Assembly: GCA_963788015.1 (NCBI GenBank)
Contig: CAWBEY010000012.1
Location: 62,001 to 126,000, forward strand
Direction: 5' to 3'
Length of the DNA: 64,000 bases
Source of the DNA: JBBRHH01 sp963788015
GTDB lineage: Bacteria > Planctomycetota > Phycisphaerae > Tepidisphaerales > Tepidisphaeraceae
Every line of letters starts with the position of its first letter. Positions within the stretch are counted from its first letter, which is position 1. A program made the translations under genes and the position numbers. Below are positions 34,805-43,725 of this stretch, one piece after another. The notes under the pieces are model-generated. The model ran no database searches, was not told the origin of the DNA, and was given only the letters and a program-made list of their open reading frames with translations.

Positions 34805-36200
34805 ATGGCAAGCATCTCACGCCACGCTGGCTCGCGGATCAAGCAGGACTTGGAGCCGTACCTGCCGACGAGTCGATCGACTCGCGGCCTGCCGGGCGGC
34901 GGGGCACCAGTGGCGCAGAGCGTAAGCTGGGGCCGGTGGCCACGGTCCACCTGTTCGTCCTGCAGGTGCTCTGCTTCAACACCGCCATCACTCACCTGCG
35001 GCATCTGGCCGGGACACGCCGTCAACGCCGCCGCGTACTGCAAGGCGCGGATGCGCCTGCCGCTGGCGGTGGTGCAGACCACTGCTGCGGCAAAGTTCCG
35101 CTGCCATGCGCAGTTCTCTGGCATGCGGCGGCGGCGACGAGGCGTGTCCGCTGGTGCGGGCTGCGGGCCGTATCCTGGTCGACGGCTCCAGCACGATCAC
35201 GCCCGACACGCCCGCCTTGCAAAAAGCCTTCGGACAGCCCACCGGCCAGAAGGAGGTGTGCGGCTTTCCCGTGCCCAAGCTGCTGGGGCTGTTCGACGCC
35301 TTCACCGGGCTGGTGGTCGAAGCGATCGGGTTCCCGCTGTTCACCCACGAGCAGTCCAAGGTCTGGCAACTGCATCCGCTGCTCAAGCGCCGGCGACCTG
35401 CTGGTCGGGGACTGCGGGTTCTGCTCCTTCGTTCACCTGGCGATGCTGGCCGCCCGCGAGGTGTGGCCTGCTTCCGCATGCACCAGCGGCAGACGGTCGA
35501 CTTCCGCCCACACCGCAAAGGCGCACGCCGTCGAAGCAAGCTGCGCAAGGGCAGGGCAACAAGAGCCGGGCAAGGGCCGCCACCTCGACGTTCGTGCGGC
35601 GGCTGGGCAAGCACGACCAGGTCGTGCGCTGGAAGCGTCCGTCCAACCCGCCGAGCTGGATGAGCGCCGCGCAATGGGCGTTGATGCCCGAGTGGCTGGA
35701 GGTGCGGGAGCTGCGCTACGCGCTGCAGCGCAAAGGGCAGCGGACGCTGTGGTGACGATCGCCACGACGCTGCTGGACCCGGAGCTGTATCCCAAGGCGA
35801 AGGTCGCCGAGCTTTACGGCATTCGCTGGCGAGTGGAGACACACTTCGCCCAGCTCAAGACCACGCTGAAGATGCGGAAGGTCAAGAGCAAGACCCCAGA
35901 CGGCGTGCGCAAGGAACTGGCGATCTACTGCCTGGTGTACAACCTCGGTTCATGCGGTGATGGTGCAAGGCGGCGCAGCAACAGGGCGTGACGCCCGAGC
36001 GGATCAGCTTCATTGATGCGGTCCGCTGGCTTTTGGCGGCCGCGCCCGGCCAGGACGTGCCGGATCTGGTGGTGAACCCCGATCGACCGGGCTGCCATGA
36101 GCCGCGTGTGAAGAAGGACCGCGGCAGGCGGCTACAGCGTGATGACCCGACCGCGGAAAACACTGCGAAAAGAGCTGAAAAGACAGGGGGAAGTCGCTAA
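34805..36200 (+). pseudogene. IS4-family transposase, multiple frameshifts
   Basis: Starts ATG 34805 (MASISRHAGSRIKQDLEPYL). The protein can be followed across frames: LGPVATVHLFVLQVLCFNTA, VDGSSTITPDTPALQKAFGQ with the first catalytic Asp, GDLLVGDCGFCSFVHLAML with the second Asp, and YGIRWRVETHFAQLKTTLKM, which is the IS4 signature Y-(2)-R-(3)-E-(6)-K with the catalytic Glu. At least five breaks lie between about 34885 and 35960. The length when joined is about 465 residues, normal for the family. Either the copy is dead or the sequence has errors; the intact terminal repeats favour the latter or a recent loss. Confidence 0.85.
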
Positions 36201-36228
36201 AGTGAATGGCATTCGTACTTATCCCCTT
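36194..36228 (-). repeat. IS4-family right terminal inverted repeat
   Basis: Inverted match to 34662-34696 with two mismatches in 35 bases. Confidence 0.8.
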
Positions 36229-36476
36229 TTCCGCGACTGAGACGCTTTCGATATTCAACCGATACTGAAACCACTCAGTGCTTCAGGCAGTCCTACATTA
36301 GTGGGCGAAGATGAAATGTTCAGCAATAACAATGAGTTGTGCTTGCAATTCACTGGAAAACTCGATAATCGGGGGTCGATGCGAAGGAACTTGAAAGAGT
36401 TGTATGAATTCGCGCAATTGGTGCATGCGACGACTACGAAAGCCTTAAGCGCGTTGAAGACAAAGCCGCGAGATTT
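36229..36476. other. AT-richer stretch upstream of the 36477 gene
   Basis: About 250 bases. In the frame of the downstream gene an uninterrupted run from about 36409 reads IRAIGACDDYESLKRVEDKA then ARF before the ATG at 36477, so the gene may start earlier than annotated, or its N-terminus may lie in another frame. Nothing else is identifiable. Confidence 0.4.
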
Positions 36477-37112
36477 ATGACTGTCCTCGCCATAACTGTC
36501 GCCGTCACTGCAATTTTCGCGAAGTGGTTCCTAGATTCCCCGCTAAGGCCGTGGTCTTTCCTAACACTACTCGCTTTAATCAGCGGCGCACTCTCTATTG
36601 CGGCAGTTGCAACCGCGTGGCTGATCATCTTGAGAATCCTTCGGATTGAGAAGATTCAGCATTTATGTTTGGACGAAAAAGCCATCGCTGACTTCAGCTC
36701 GGGAGAAATTGATGAGGTTTATTGGGGCTATATTGGCGCGATAAAGGAGATGGTAGTCGCCAACGGAAAAAACTTGCACTGGAAAGCGTCTCAATTAAAA
36801 TGGGCAAAGCGAAGCGTATCCATGGCCGGACTGTTTGTGCTGATTTTTGTCGTTACCGTCCTCATGCGTGGATACGTCGAGCGACATGGAGACAGCGATA
36901 AAATGGCAAAGCAACAACAGAACACGCCGCAGAATTCAGGATCTGGAGGGGGATCGGACGGAAAACCGGCTGCCACAACACCGCCCGCCCCCACACAGGG
37001 ACAGCAGACCGGCACGAATGGCGGCGTGAATCCGACGATTCAGCTTGTGACCGAGGGCACTGACCCAGCGCGCGCAGGAATTGTCAAGAAGACAGGAGAT
37101 GAAAAAGGATAA
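36477..37112 (+). CDS. Two-helix membrane protein of unknown function
   Basis: 211 residues. Two closely spaced hydrophobic helices (MTVLAITVAVTAIFAKWF and FLTLLALISGALSIAAVATA) are followed by a cytoplasmic helical part, a third hydrophobic helix (SMAGLFVLIFVVTVLMRGYV) and a Gly/Ser/Pro/Gln-rich tail. A segment EDKAARF lies in frame just before the ATG and may belong to it. Codon usage is AT-richer than the surrounding genes, like the lipoprotein gene on the other side of the IS4-family element, which suggests that both belong to one acquired segment. No family recognised; arrangement resembles small effector-type membrane proteins, but that is speculation. Confidence 0.55.
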   Translation: MTVLAITVAVTAIFAKWFLDSPLRPWSFLTLLALISGALSIAAVATAWLIILRILRIEKIQHLCLDEKAIADFSSGEIDEVYWGYIGAIKEMVVANGKNLHWKASQLKWAKRSVSMAGLFVLIFVVTVLMRGYVERHGDSDKMAKQQQNTPQNSGSGGGSDGKPAATTPPAPTQGQQTGTNGGVNPTIQLVTEGTDPARAGIVKKTGDEKG

Positions 37113-37128
37113 GGGGACATTCATAATA

Positions 37129-37177
37129 TCCACTGCCGCAGCCGCCCCCAGGCCCGTCCCTTCCACACCTCACCCCG
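37129..37177 (+). repeat. Dispersed GC-rich repeat, copy 1
   Basis: TCCACTGCCGCAGCCGCCCC and the following CAGGCCCGTCCCTTCCAC match copies at 37206-37266 and 39174-39241. Preceded by GGATAAGGGGACATTCATAATA, which also precedes copy 2. Confidence 0.75.
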
Positions 37178-37205
37178 AGAAGAGGATAAGGGGGCATTCA
37201 TAATA

Positions 37206-37266
37206 TCCACCGCCGCATCCGCCCCGGCCCGTCCCTTCCACTCCGCCCACCGCCCCACCACCCCTC
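37206..37266 (+). repeat. Dispersed GC-rich repeat, copy 2
   Basis: TCCACCGCCGCATCCGCCCC then GGCCCGTCCCTTCCAC then CGCCCACCGCCCCACCACCC. It is preceded by GGATAAGGGGGCATTCATAATA. A third 'AAAGGGGACATTCACAATTTT' motif without the GC-rich part follows at 37310-37330. The region to 37420 holds no gene. Confidence 0.75.
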
Positions 37267-37420
37267 GCCCACTCCCGTCCCCCTCCACCTCCACCCCACA
37301 AGAAAGGCCAAAGGGGACATTCACAATTTTCGTCCATTCTTCCTCGGACCGCTTTTCCGCTCCTCGCTCCGAATCTTCCTCTTTCTCCTTCTCCTTCTCC
37401 TTCCCAAATTAACGCACCCC

Positions 37421-39019
37421 CTACCCCAAATCCTCCACCACCTCCGACCCAAGTCCCTCCACCTTCACCTCGCGCCTCTTATCCCCCAGCCGCACCGTAA
37501 AGGCCTCCTCCTTCTCCGACAAATTCCACAGCAAAACCGCCCGCGCCGTCGGGTACCATGCACATACCACCGGCTTCTCCTCCTCCACCACCGGCACCCC
37601 CGCCAGCCGCGGCATCAATTCCCGCTTCAACGCAAACAGCTCTTCCATCGACTCCGCTACCGCACACCCCCGCCCCACCCGCCTTCACTCCCGGCCGCAC
37701 CAGCAGCGTCGCCTTGGACTCACTTTGCGCGGCTGTAAACTTCCCTGCACGTCGGCGTTCGCCAGGAACACGTACCCCTCGCTGGGCAGCACCGTCGCAC
37801 ACCTCAAACGGCACCCCCGCCGCCAGAAACAGGCTGTACGGGTTGTCATCGCTCACGTACCGGCCCGCCTCTCCCCAGAAATGTTTGAACGGTCCGCGCG
37901 TTGTGTGCCCCCCCAGCTTCTCGTGCAAAGCGGCCTGCCGCCGCATAGCCGGCCCCAGCGTCGTCCAGTGCTCTATGGGGAATGGTGTCGCCCCGCTCAT
38001 GAACATCGTGTTTCGCACGTCCGCGATCGTGGAGACAACCAGCTTCGCCGCCAGGTTCCGCGCCGACAGCCGGTCGGCGGGGAATGCGGTGGTTTCGCTG
38101 TACGCCAGCTCCGGCCGCACAAAACGGCGATGAAACAGCGCGCTAAACAGCTCGTTGGTTTTCCCCTTCACCGTCCCAAACGCTCCGTCGTTAAAATGTA
38201 ATTCCCCCACGCGCAGGGGCACGTTCTGGTACTCCGAGAGCCGCACCCCCGCCTTCTCCGCGCCCATGTACATCACCATGTTCCCCACCGTCAGCTTCTC
38301 ACCCCCCGCCTCACGCTGAGCCTTGAAACAGGCGCTCAGCTCGTCGCAGGTGAACTCCACCCACTCGCGCAGCACTGGCGTCAGCTCCCGCCGCCGCACC
38401 GCGTCCAGAAGCTGGGTCCACTCCTTTTCCGCATAGCCGGACCGCTTCAGAAACCGCTCCTTGTGCTCCCCGCAAAAGCACCCCCCGATTGTTCCGGGAG
38501 ACCGGGCCAGGCGAAAATCGTCGTCCAGAAACACCTCCCGCCCCCGGCCTCGCGCAGCTTGCGAATGGCCGCGACGTTCTCCTGCGTCGCCGGCGCGTGC
38601 AGCGACGTACCGGCGTGGGTTTGCCCGTCCAAACTCGTCCCCAGCTTCCAATGCTTCGGCGGCGTCAGCGGAAAGTTCCCCGACTTGGCACCCAGAGCAT
38701 CGCCTGGGTGCCCCAGCGGCAGATTGATCGACGCTGCCTCCATTCCCGCCGCCTCTACTCTCCGCCACCCCGCCACCTGCTCCTCCAGTGGCACCGGCCA
38801 ATGCCCATAGAAGAACCCCGTCATCCAGATCTTCGAAATTCGCGCCTCCCGCACCGCCCGCAGCAGCTCCGGATTGTCGCCGCCCAGGCAGAGGTGAAAG
38901 CGGCGTTTGCCACCCGCCGGCTCTGTCGCCGGCGACGCCGCCGCGCTCCGGCACCGCGCCATCAGCCCCGCCCCCACCGCCGCACCCGCGGCTCCCAAAA
39001 AAGTCCGCCTGCTGAGCAT
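37421..39019 (-). CDS. Tat-exported protein of unknown function (several frameshifts)
   Basis: About 530 residues. The N-terminus MLSRRTFLGAAGAAVGAGLM has a twin-arginine signal (SRRTFLG) and exports the folded protein. Then RFHLCLGGDNPELLRAVREA and AATQENVAAIRKLREAGGG suggest a barrel-type sugar-enzyme fold; the middle shows WVEFTCDELSACFKAQREAG, VGELHFNDGAFGTVKGKTNE and RPELAYSETTAFPADRLSAR; the end shows PVVCAWYPTARAVLLWNLSE and a beta-sandwich tail. This layout resembles glycosidase-like planctomycete proteins, but no family can be named. Breaks near 38475, 37790, 37740 and 37680. The ATG at 39019 has AGGAG 8 bases upstream. Confidence 0.6.
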
Positions 39020-39173
39020 CTGTATACTCCTGGGAAATGCTAAGGGGACGCCGCTAGTAAATCGAACTGTGTTCAGCAATTTCTAAGCGGTCGGGAGCCA
39101 ATTCCCCATATTTCACCGGCCATATCAGCCAGAATCGCACTGTCTCCGCCTGAAAATCTCTAAGGGTCGGAAC

Positions 39174-39241
39174 TCCACCGCCCCATCCGCCCCGGCCCGT
39201 CCCTTCCACCCCTCACCCCGCCCACCGCCCCACCACCCCTC
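39174..39241 (+). repeat. Dispersed GC-rich repeat, copy 3
   Basis: TCCACCGCCCCATCCGCCCC, GGCCCGTCCCTTCCAC and CGCCCACCGCCCCACCACCC match copy 2 at 37206-37266 apart from a short insertion. It flanks the Tat-protein gene on the other side. Confidence 0.75.
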
Positions 39242-39331
39242 CTCTGCCCCCACACCAAAATCCATCCCACAAACACCCTCCATCAGCATTAATCTGTGTC
39301 CATCAGTGGCCAGCCAAAAGAAACATTTCCC

Positions 39332-39361
39332 TTGACACTACCTTAACATCCCTCATACAAT
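39332..39361 (+). promoter_or_regulatory. Promoter-like sequence with no clear gene
   Basis: TTGACA (39332-39337), 18-base spacer, TACAAT (39356-39361). No supported gene follows within 600 bases except mgtE at 39992, so the transcript could be a long mgtE leader or a non-coding RNA. Confidence 0.5.
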
Positions 39362-39602
39362 ACGCTCAGCCTCTAGCATCTTCCGGGGGAACACCCATGC
39401 CCACAGCATCCCATTCCACCACCCACCAAAACCCCGAATGCAAATCCGCGGCCTCTTCGGCCTCTTCCCCCGCCAGCCCATCCTCCCTCCGCTCCACCCG
39501 ACCCTCTCCTCCAATGAATCAATCCGAACGACCCCACACCCCCTCCAACAGCCCTCTTTCAGGTTTCCAGTCTCCAGTTTCATGTCTCCAGCCCCGCGTC
39601 GT

Positions 39603-39700
39603 TTGGTGGTCGGTTATGTGTCTTTTGATAGTCGGTTAGTGGTCGGTTGGTGGTCGGTTACGTGTCGGTTGGTGGTCGATTGGTGGTCGGTTATGTGTCG
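39603..39700 (+). repeat. Minisatellite of GGTCGGTTNGTGGTCGGTTA units
   Basis: About eight degenerate copies of a 10-12 base unit GTGGTCGGTT(A/G), in which ATGTGTC or ACGTGTC is inserted at intervals of ~30-50 bases. The strand is strongly G/T-biased. Confidence 0.8.
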
Positions 39701-39991
39701 CTTTTTACAAGCCCCTTTTGGCCTAACTCCTTGTCAATCCTCACCCCCCTCCCAAAACCCCCCGCGCAACTCAATTACAACAACACAAGACCCACCCAAA
39801 CCGACCACCCCCTCCGCGGCTCCACGCCGCCTTTCCGTCCTTGCGGAAAACGGCACGGGATGGTCAATGAAGGTCCACACGGCACCGCGTGCAGGTGGGG
39901 TGGTTTTTGGATATGTTTCGGCGGCGGGCGAAGCGTCAACGTCGTCCGCGTTTCGACGCCGCGGAAGATTGCGCAATGAGAAGGAATCGAA

Positions 39992-41374
39992 ATGATTGGA
40001 AGTGTTCTTCAAGCTGACCTCGAAGAAATTATCCGCCGGAAGGCGTGGGATGAATTGCGCGAGGCTTTGTCTGAGCTGGACCCTTCGGATCTGGCTGAGA
40101 TTATTGTGGATCTCCCGCCCGAGGATGAAGGGGTGATCTTTCGCGTCTTGCCCCGTGACCGGGCGGCGGCCGCGTTTTCTTATCTGCCGCTGGAGTTTCA
40201 GGAGGAACTGGTTCAGTCGCTTTCGAGCGATCAAACGCAGGCCCTTGTCGGCGAAATGACGCCCGACGATCGCGCGCGCCTGTTGGAGGAATTGCCGGCC
40301 GAAGTGACCCGGCGATTGCTGGAATCGCTGTCGCCTGAAGAACTGAAGGCGACGCGGGATTTGCTCGGGTATCCGGCCGGCACGGCCGGGCGATACATGA
40401 CGCCCGAATATGTTGCCCTTCCGCCTGACATCACTGCGCGGGAGGCGCTGCAACTGGTGAAGCGAACTGGCCGGGGGAAGGAGACGCTCGCCATTCTGTA
40501 CGTCGTCGATGCCGATGGAAAGCTGCGCGAAGATTTGCGGCTTGGCTCGCTGGTGCTGGCGGATGATGACATGAAGGTGGCCGACATTGAAGATCGGCCG
40601 ATCGTCTCGATCCCCGCAACGGCCAGCGGCGAGGACGTGGTGGCGGCCTTTGAGCGGTACGATCGCGTGGCGCTGCCGGTGGTTGACGCTGACGGGCGGA
40701 TGCTCGGGATCATCACGGCCGACGACGTGCTGGAGTTTTCGGAGAAAAAGGCGACGGCCGAGATGCAAAAGTTGGGGGGCTCGGAAGCGCTCGACGCCCC
40801 TTATTTTAGCGTCGGGTTCTGGTCGATGATTCGCAAGCGGGGCGGATGGCTGGCGGCGTTGTTCCTGGGTGAAACCCTCACGGCCACGGCCATGGGCCAT
40901 TATGAGCACGCCATCTCGCTGGCCCCGGTGGTGGCTCTTTTCGTTCCCCTCATCATCAGCAGCGGCGGCAACAGCGGCTCGCAGGCGACGTCGATCCTTA
41001 TTCGGTCGCTGGCTTTGCAGGAGGTGAAGCTGCGCGAATGGTGGCGGGTCTTCAGCCGCGAAATCGGCACCAGCCTTACCCTGGGCGCGTTCCTTGGCGC
41101 CATTGGTTTCCTGCGCATCTGCCTATGGTACTGGGCGGGCTGGGCCACCTACGAGCAGCACCCATACCTCATGGGCGCAACCGTCTGGGGCAGCCTGATC
41201 GGGGTAGTGACTTTCGGATCGGTCGTGGGGAGCATGCTCCCGTTCCTGCTGCGCCGCCTGGGGTTCGACCCCGCGACGGCCTCGGCGCCGTTCGTCGCGA
41301 CGCTGGTCGACGTGACCGGGCTGATCATTTACTTCACCGTTGCGTCCGCAGTTTTGCGTGGAACGTTGCTGTAA
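39992..41374 (+). CDS. mgtE: Magnesium transporter MgtE
   Basis: Magnesium channel of the inner membrane, gated by cytoplasmic magnesium. 460 residues, intact. The MgtE N domain of alpha-helical repeats occupies about 15-130 (LSELDPSDLAEIIVDLPPED), the CBS pair about 135-255 (AGRYMTPEYVALPPDITARE ... VDADGRMLGIITADDVLEF), then five helices (about 285-460) including the pore motif region LIISSGGNSGSQATSILIRS. AAGGA lies about 6 bases before the ATG at 39992. No Mg-sensing riboswitch could be recognised in the leader. The convergent neighbour is bioD. Confidence 0.95.
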   Translation: MIGSVLQADLEEIIRRKAWDELREALSELDPSDLAEIIVDLPPEDEGVIFRVLPRDRAAAAFSYLPLEFQEELVQSLSSDQTQALVGEMTPDDRARLLEELPAEVTRRLLESLSPEELKATRDLLGYPAGTAGRYMTPEYVALPPDITAREALQLVKRTGRGKETLAILYVVDADGKLREDLRLGSLVLADDDMKVADIEDRPIVSIPATASGEDVVAAFERYDRVALPVVDADGRMLGIITADDVLEFSEKKATAEMQKLGGSEALDAPYFSVGFWSMIRKRGGWLAALFLGETLTATAMGHYEHAISLAPVVALFVPLIISSGGNSGSQATSILIRSLALQEVKLREWWRVFSREIGTSLTLGAFLGAIGFLRICLWYWAGWATYEQHPYLMGATVWGSLIGVVTFGSVVGSMLPFLLRRLGFDPATASAPFVATLVDVTGLIIYFTVASAVLRGTLL

Positions 41375-41413
41375 GCTTTACCACGCACCGATGCATCAAT
41401 CCCTCCGCCACGA

Positions 41414-42174
41414 TCAGTCTTCGCCCCGCGCTGCCTCTTCCACCCCGGCGATCGCCGCCCAGTCAACGAGTCCAATCGCCCCCGTCACTCCGTCCGGCAG
41501 TGGCGGGGCCAGGGCTTGGCCGATCTTGTTGACACGGTCTTGCGGGACGATTGACAGGATTGACGTCTTTCCCCATTTTTCGATGGCCCCCGGGTTGGTT
41601 TCCTCGGCCGTGGGAGTCTGGTCGGCCGGGTAACAATTGATCACCACCCCCGCGACCTTCATCTTTCGACTTCGCAGGACCGACAACGTCAGCAGTGTGT
41701 GATTGATCGTCCCCAGCGACGCCCGTGCCACCACCACCACCGGCGCGCCCAGCCATTGCATCACGTCCAGAAACGTGTGCTTTGGGTCCATCGGCGTCAT
41801 CGTCCCTCCAACTCCCTCGACGATCATCACGTCGCTATCGGCCGACATAATCCGGATTGATCGATCGATATTTTCCCAATCGACAGGCCGATCCGCGCTT
41901 CGCGGCGATGGCCGGTGCGAGCGGCTCTGCATAGCGCTCGGGGCAGATCAGATCGAGCGGATGCCGCGCCCGCGCAGTGGGCCAGGAACTCGGCATCCTC
42001 GCTCACCCAACCTTCCCGCCGATGCACGCACCCACTGGCCACCGGCTTGCATACCGCGACGCGATTGCCCTGTGCCCGAAACCAATCGGCGATGGCCGCG
42101 GCGATCAATGTTTTTCCAACGCCGGTGTCCGTTCCGGTAACAACGATGCCGGGAATTCCGAGCGCCTGCAACAT
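41414..42174 (-). CDS. bioD: Dethiobiotin synthetase (two frameshifts)
   Basis: Closes the ureido ring of biotin from 7,8-diaminononanoate, CO2 and ATP; cytoplasmic. The N-terminus GIVVTGTDTGVGKTLIAAAI is the extended BioD P-loop, and AVCKPVASGC holds the catalytic Lys. After breaks near 41975 and 41905 it continues with SDVMIVEGVGGTMTPMDPKH, VVVVARASLGTINHTLLTLS and VAGVVINCYPADQ. Joined length is about 252 residues, slightly longer than usual. TAGAAT ends 6 bases before the ATG at 42174, so the message is likely leaderless. No other biotin gene is nearby. Confidence 0.9.
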
Positions 42175-42180
42175 ATGTAC

Positions 42181-42186
42181 ATTCTA
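42181..42186 (-). promoter_or_regulatory. -10-like TAGAAT, leaderless start of bioD
   Basis: TAGAAT on the minus strand ends 6 bases before the bioD ATG at 42174. Confidence 0.45.
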
Positions 42187-42283
42187 CACGCCGCTCTCAT
42201 CCAACCCCGCCCCTCCTCCAATGAATTAATGCACCGATGAATCAATGAATCAATTGCGACGACCAAACCACCGCACCTCCGCA

Positions 42284-42289
42284 TACAAT
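42284..42289 (+). promoter_or_regulatory. -10-like TACAAT, leaderless start of ygfZ
   Basis: TACAAT ends 7 bases before the ATG at 42297. The AT-rich stretch just upstream (42220-42255) contains the repeated phrase ATGAATCAATGAATCAAT. Confidence 0.45.
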
Positions 42290-42296
42290 CCCTCCC

Positions 42297-43465
42297 ATGC
42301 CCAGCCCCCTCCCAAACCCCCTCCTCCCCCTGCACGAGCAGGCCGACGCGGAACTCCAGCCTTACGATCAGACGCCCATCGTCAGCACCTTTGGTCAGCC
42401 CGAGCTTGAATACGCGGCCATTCGCAAATCGGCCGGGTTGATGGACCTACCCCAGCGCGGCGTGCTGGAACTTTCCGGCAAGGACAGGCTGGCATTTCTT
42501 AATAACCTTCTGACCAATCAGACCTGGAGCAAAGAGACTAAAACCGGACTCGCGCCCGGCCAAGGCGTTTACGCATTTTTCCTCAATACCAAAGGCCGGA
42601 TTGTTAGCGACATGAATGTGCTGGAGCTGGGCGAGCGTACGCTCCTCGAAATGGACGGCCGACTTGTTGAGCCGATCCGCGCCGCTTTTGATAAGTATCT
42701 TTTCACCGAGCAAGTGAAGATGACGTCGCAGGTCGGAAACCTCCACGAGCTGGCGATCCACGGCCCGCGCGGATTGGAGCTTATCAACCAGTTCCTCGAA
42801 TCGCCGCTCCCGGAACTTCCGCCGCTCGGCTCGGCTTCAACGCGCCTCATGGACGTGGATGTCGTGATCTGGCGCGATGATCCGGCCGGCGTGCCGGGGC
42901 ATTATCTGCTTATCCCCGCAGCAAGCGCAACCGAAATTTGGACGGCCCTGCTGGACCGCTTCGGCGGCGGCTTGCCCACCCCTATCACCTCCGCGCAGCT
43001 TGTCCCAACAACCACTCCCGTGCGCCACCCCCTGCGCCCATTGGCTGGGCCGCCTTTAACGCAACCCGCGTCGAGGCAGGCAGGCCAATCTTCGGCATCG
43101 ACTTCAACGACACGATCCTCCCCGCCGAGACTGGGCAATTCAGCCGCGCCGTCAGCGTCACCAAAGGCTGTTACCTCGGCCAGGAAATCGTCGCCCGCAT
43201 GCACGCGCGCAGCCAGGTGGCCAAACAACTCATCGGCCTCCGCATCGACGACGACGCCCTCCCCATCGCCGGGACGCAAATCTACGATGCCAATCAAAAC
43301 GAAGTCGGCGCCATCATGAGCAGTACCGTCTCGCCGCTTCTTTCGGGAGCGGCCATCTGTCTCGGCTACGTTAAAAAACCCCTCTTCGCTATTGGAACTG
43401 TGTTGACTGTCCCGGCTGAAGGAAAGATGCGCACCGGCCGAGTGGTCGAGTTGCCGTTTATTTGA
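42297..43465 (+). CDS. ygfZ: YgfZ/GcvT-type folate-binding protein (one frameshift)
   Basis: Folate-dependent protein that supports iron-sulfur cluster assembly or repair; related to the T protein of glycine cleavage. Seen: KSAGLMDLPQRGVLELSGKD and RLAFLNNLLTNQ at the N-terminus, QGVYAFFLNTKGRIVSDMNV, and after a break near 43030 the YgfZ signature VTKGCYLGQEIVARMHARSQ (pattern K-G-C-Y-x-G-Q-E with the conserved cysteine). Joined length is about 389 residues, longer than E. coli YgfZ (326) but common in planctomycetes. TACAAT ends 7 bases before the ATG at 42297. Confidence 0.85.
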
Positions 43466-43480
43466 CCCGAGGCCGCCCCG

Positions 43481-43651
43481 CTACTTCGCGTTCTTCCCTT
43501 CGCAGCGGTCATGAACGCAGACGCAGGTGGTTTCGGTGCATTCGTACGCGCAGGTTTCGCTACAGTAAAGCTTGCCATCGCGGACCACGCCCTTGCCGTC
43601 CGCGACCGTGCAAAAACATCGCTCGCAGGCACATTTAACTTGCTCGGCCAT
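43481..43651 (-). CDS. Bacterial metallothionein (SmtA-like)
   Basis: A 56-residue gene: MAEQVKCACERCFCTVADGK, then GVVRDGKLYCSETCAYECTE, then TTCVCVHDRC and a lysine-rich end. Ten cysteines (7, 9, 12, 14, 30, 34, 38, 43, 45, 50) occupy the pattern of family 14 metallothioneins, 'C-C--C-C-V-------G--YC---CA', with His47 near the end. It would bind Zn or Cd in the cytoplasm. The ATG at 43651 has GAGGTG 7 bases upstream and a possible -10 TAGAAT 23 bases upstream. There is no SmtB-type regulator next to it. Confidence 0.82.
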   Translation of the reverse strand: MAEQVKCACERCFCTVADGKGVVRDGKLYCSETCAYECTETTCVCVHDRCEGKNAK

Positions 43652-43725
43652 CAGCCACCTCGATTGATTCTATTCTCCCCACTCGGCCAAGGCTGGTCAA
43701 TCAAAGATATGCTCGACGCGGCGTT

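Larger units (their letters stand above)
34662..36228 (+). mobile_element. IS4-family insertion sequence, decayed or mis-sequenced
   Basis: About 1.57 kb. The terminal inverted repeat is 35 bp with two mismatches: AAGGGGATAAGT, then two variable bases, then GAATGCCATTCACTTTAGCGA (34662-34696 and inverted 36194-36228). It carries one transposase locus (34805-36200) broken by several frameshifts. It sits between an AT-richer lipoprotein gene and an AT-richer membrane-protein gene. A 176-bp deletion derivative of the same family lies at 51950-52125. No clear target duplication is visible because the left flank is itself a tandem repeat. Confidence 0.78.
39020..39991. other. Gene-free, repeat-rich intergenic region
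   Basis: Nearly 1 kb without a convincing gene. It holds the third GC-rich repeat copy, a promoter-like sequence (39332-39361), a minisatellite (39603-39700) and low-complexity proline/serine codon runs. A frame at 39397-39639 starts behind that promoter with GGGGGA before its ATG, but its product (Ser/Pro/Thr-rich) resembles no protein and I do not call it. Confidence 0.55.

Noticed and set aside
37100..37420. CRISPR array (regular repeats)
   Set aside because: Only two to three copies with unequal spacing, no constant repeat length and no cas genes in the window. They are dispersed repeats.
39397..39639. 80-codon frame following a strong promoter and GGGGGA
   Set aside because: The peptide is low-complexity Ser/Pro/Thr and ends inside the minisatellite; no resemblance to a protein family.
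39700..39991. Mg-sensing (M-box) riboswitch upstream of mgtE
   Set aside because: No conserved M-box core could be found; the region is mainly C-rich and repetitive. A covariance-model search would decide.
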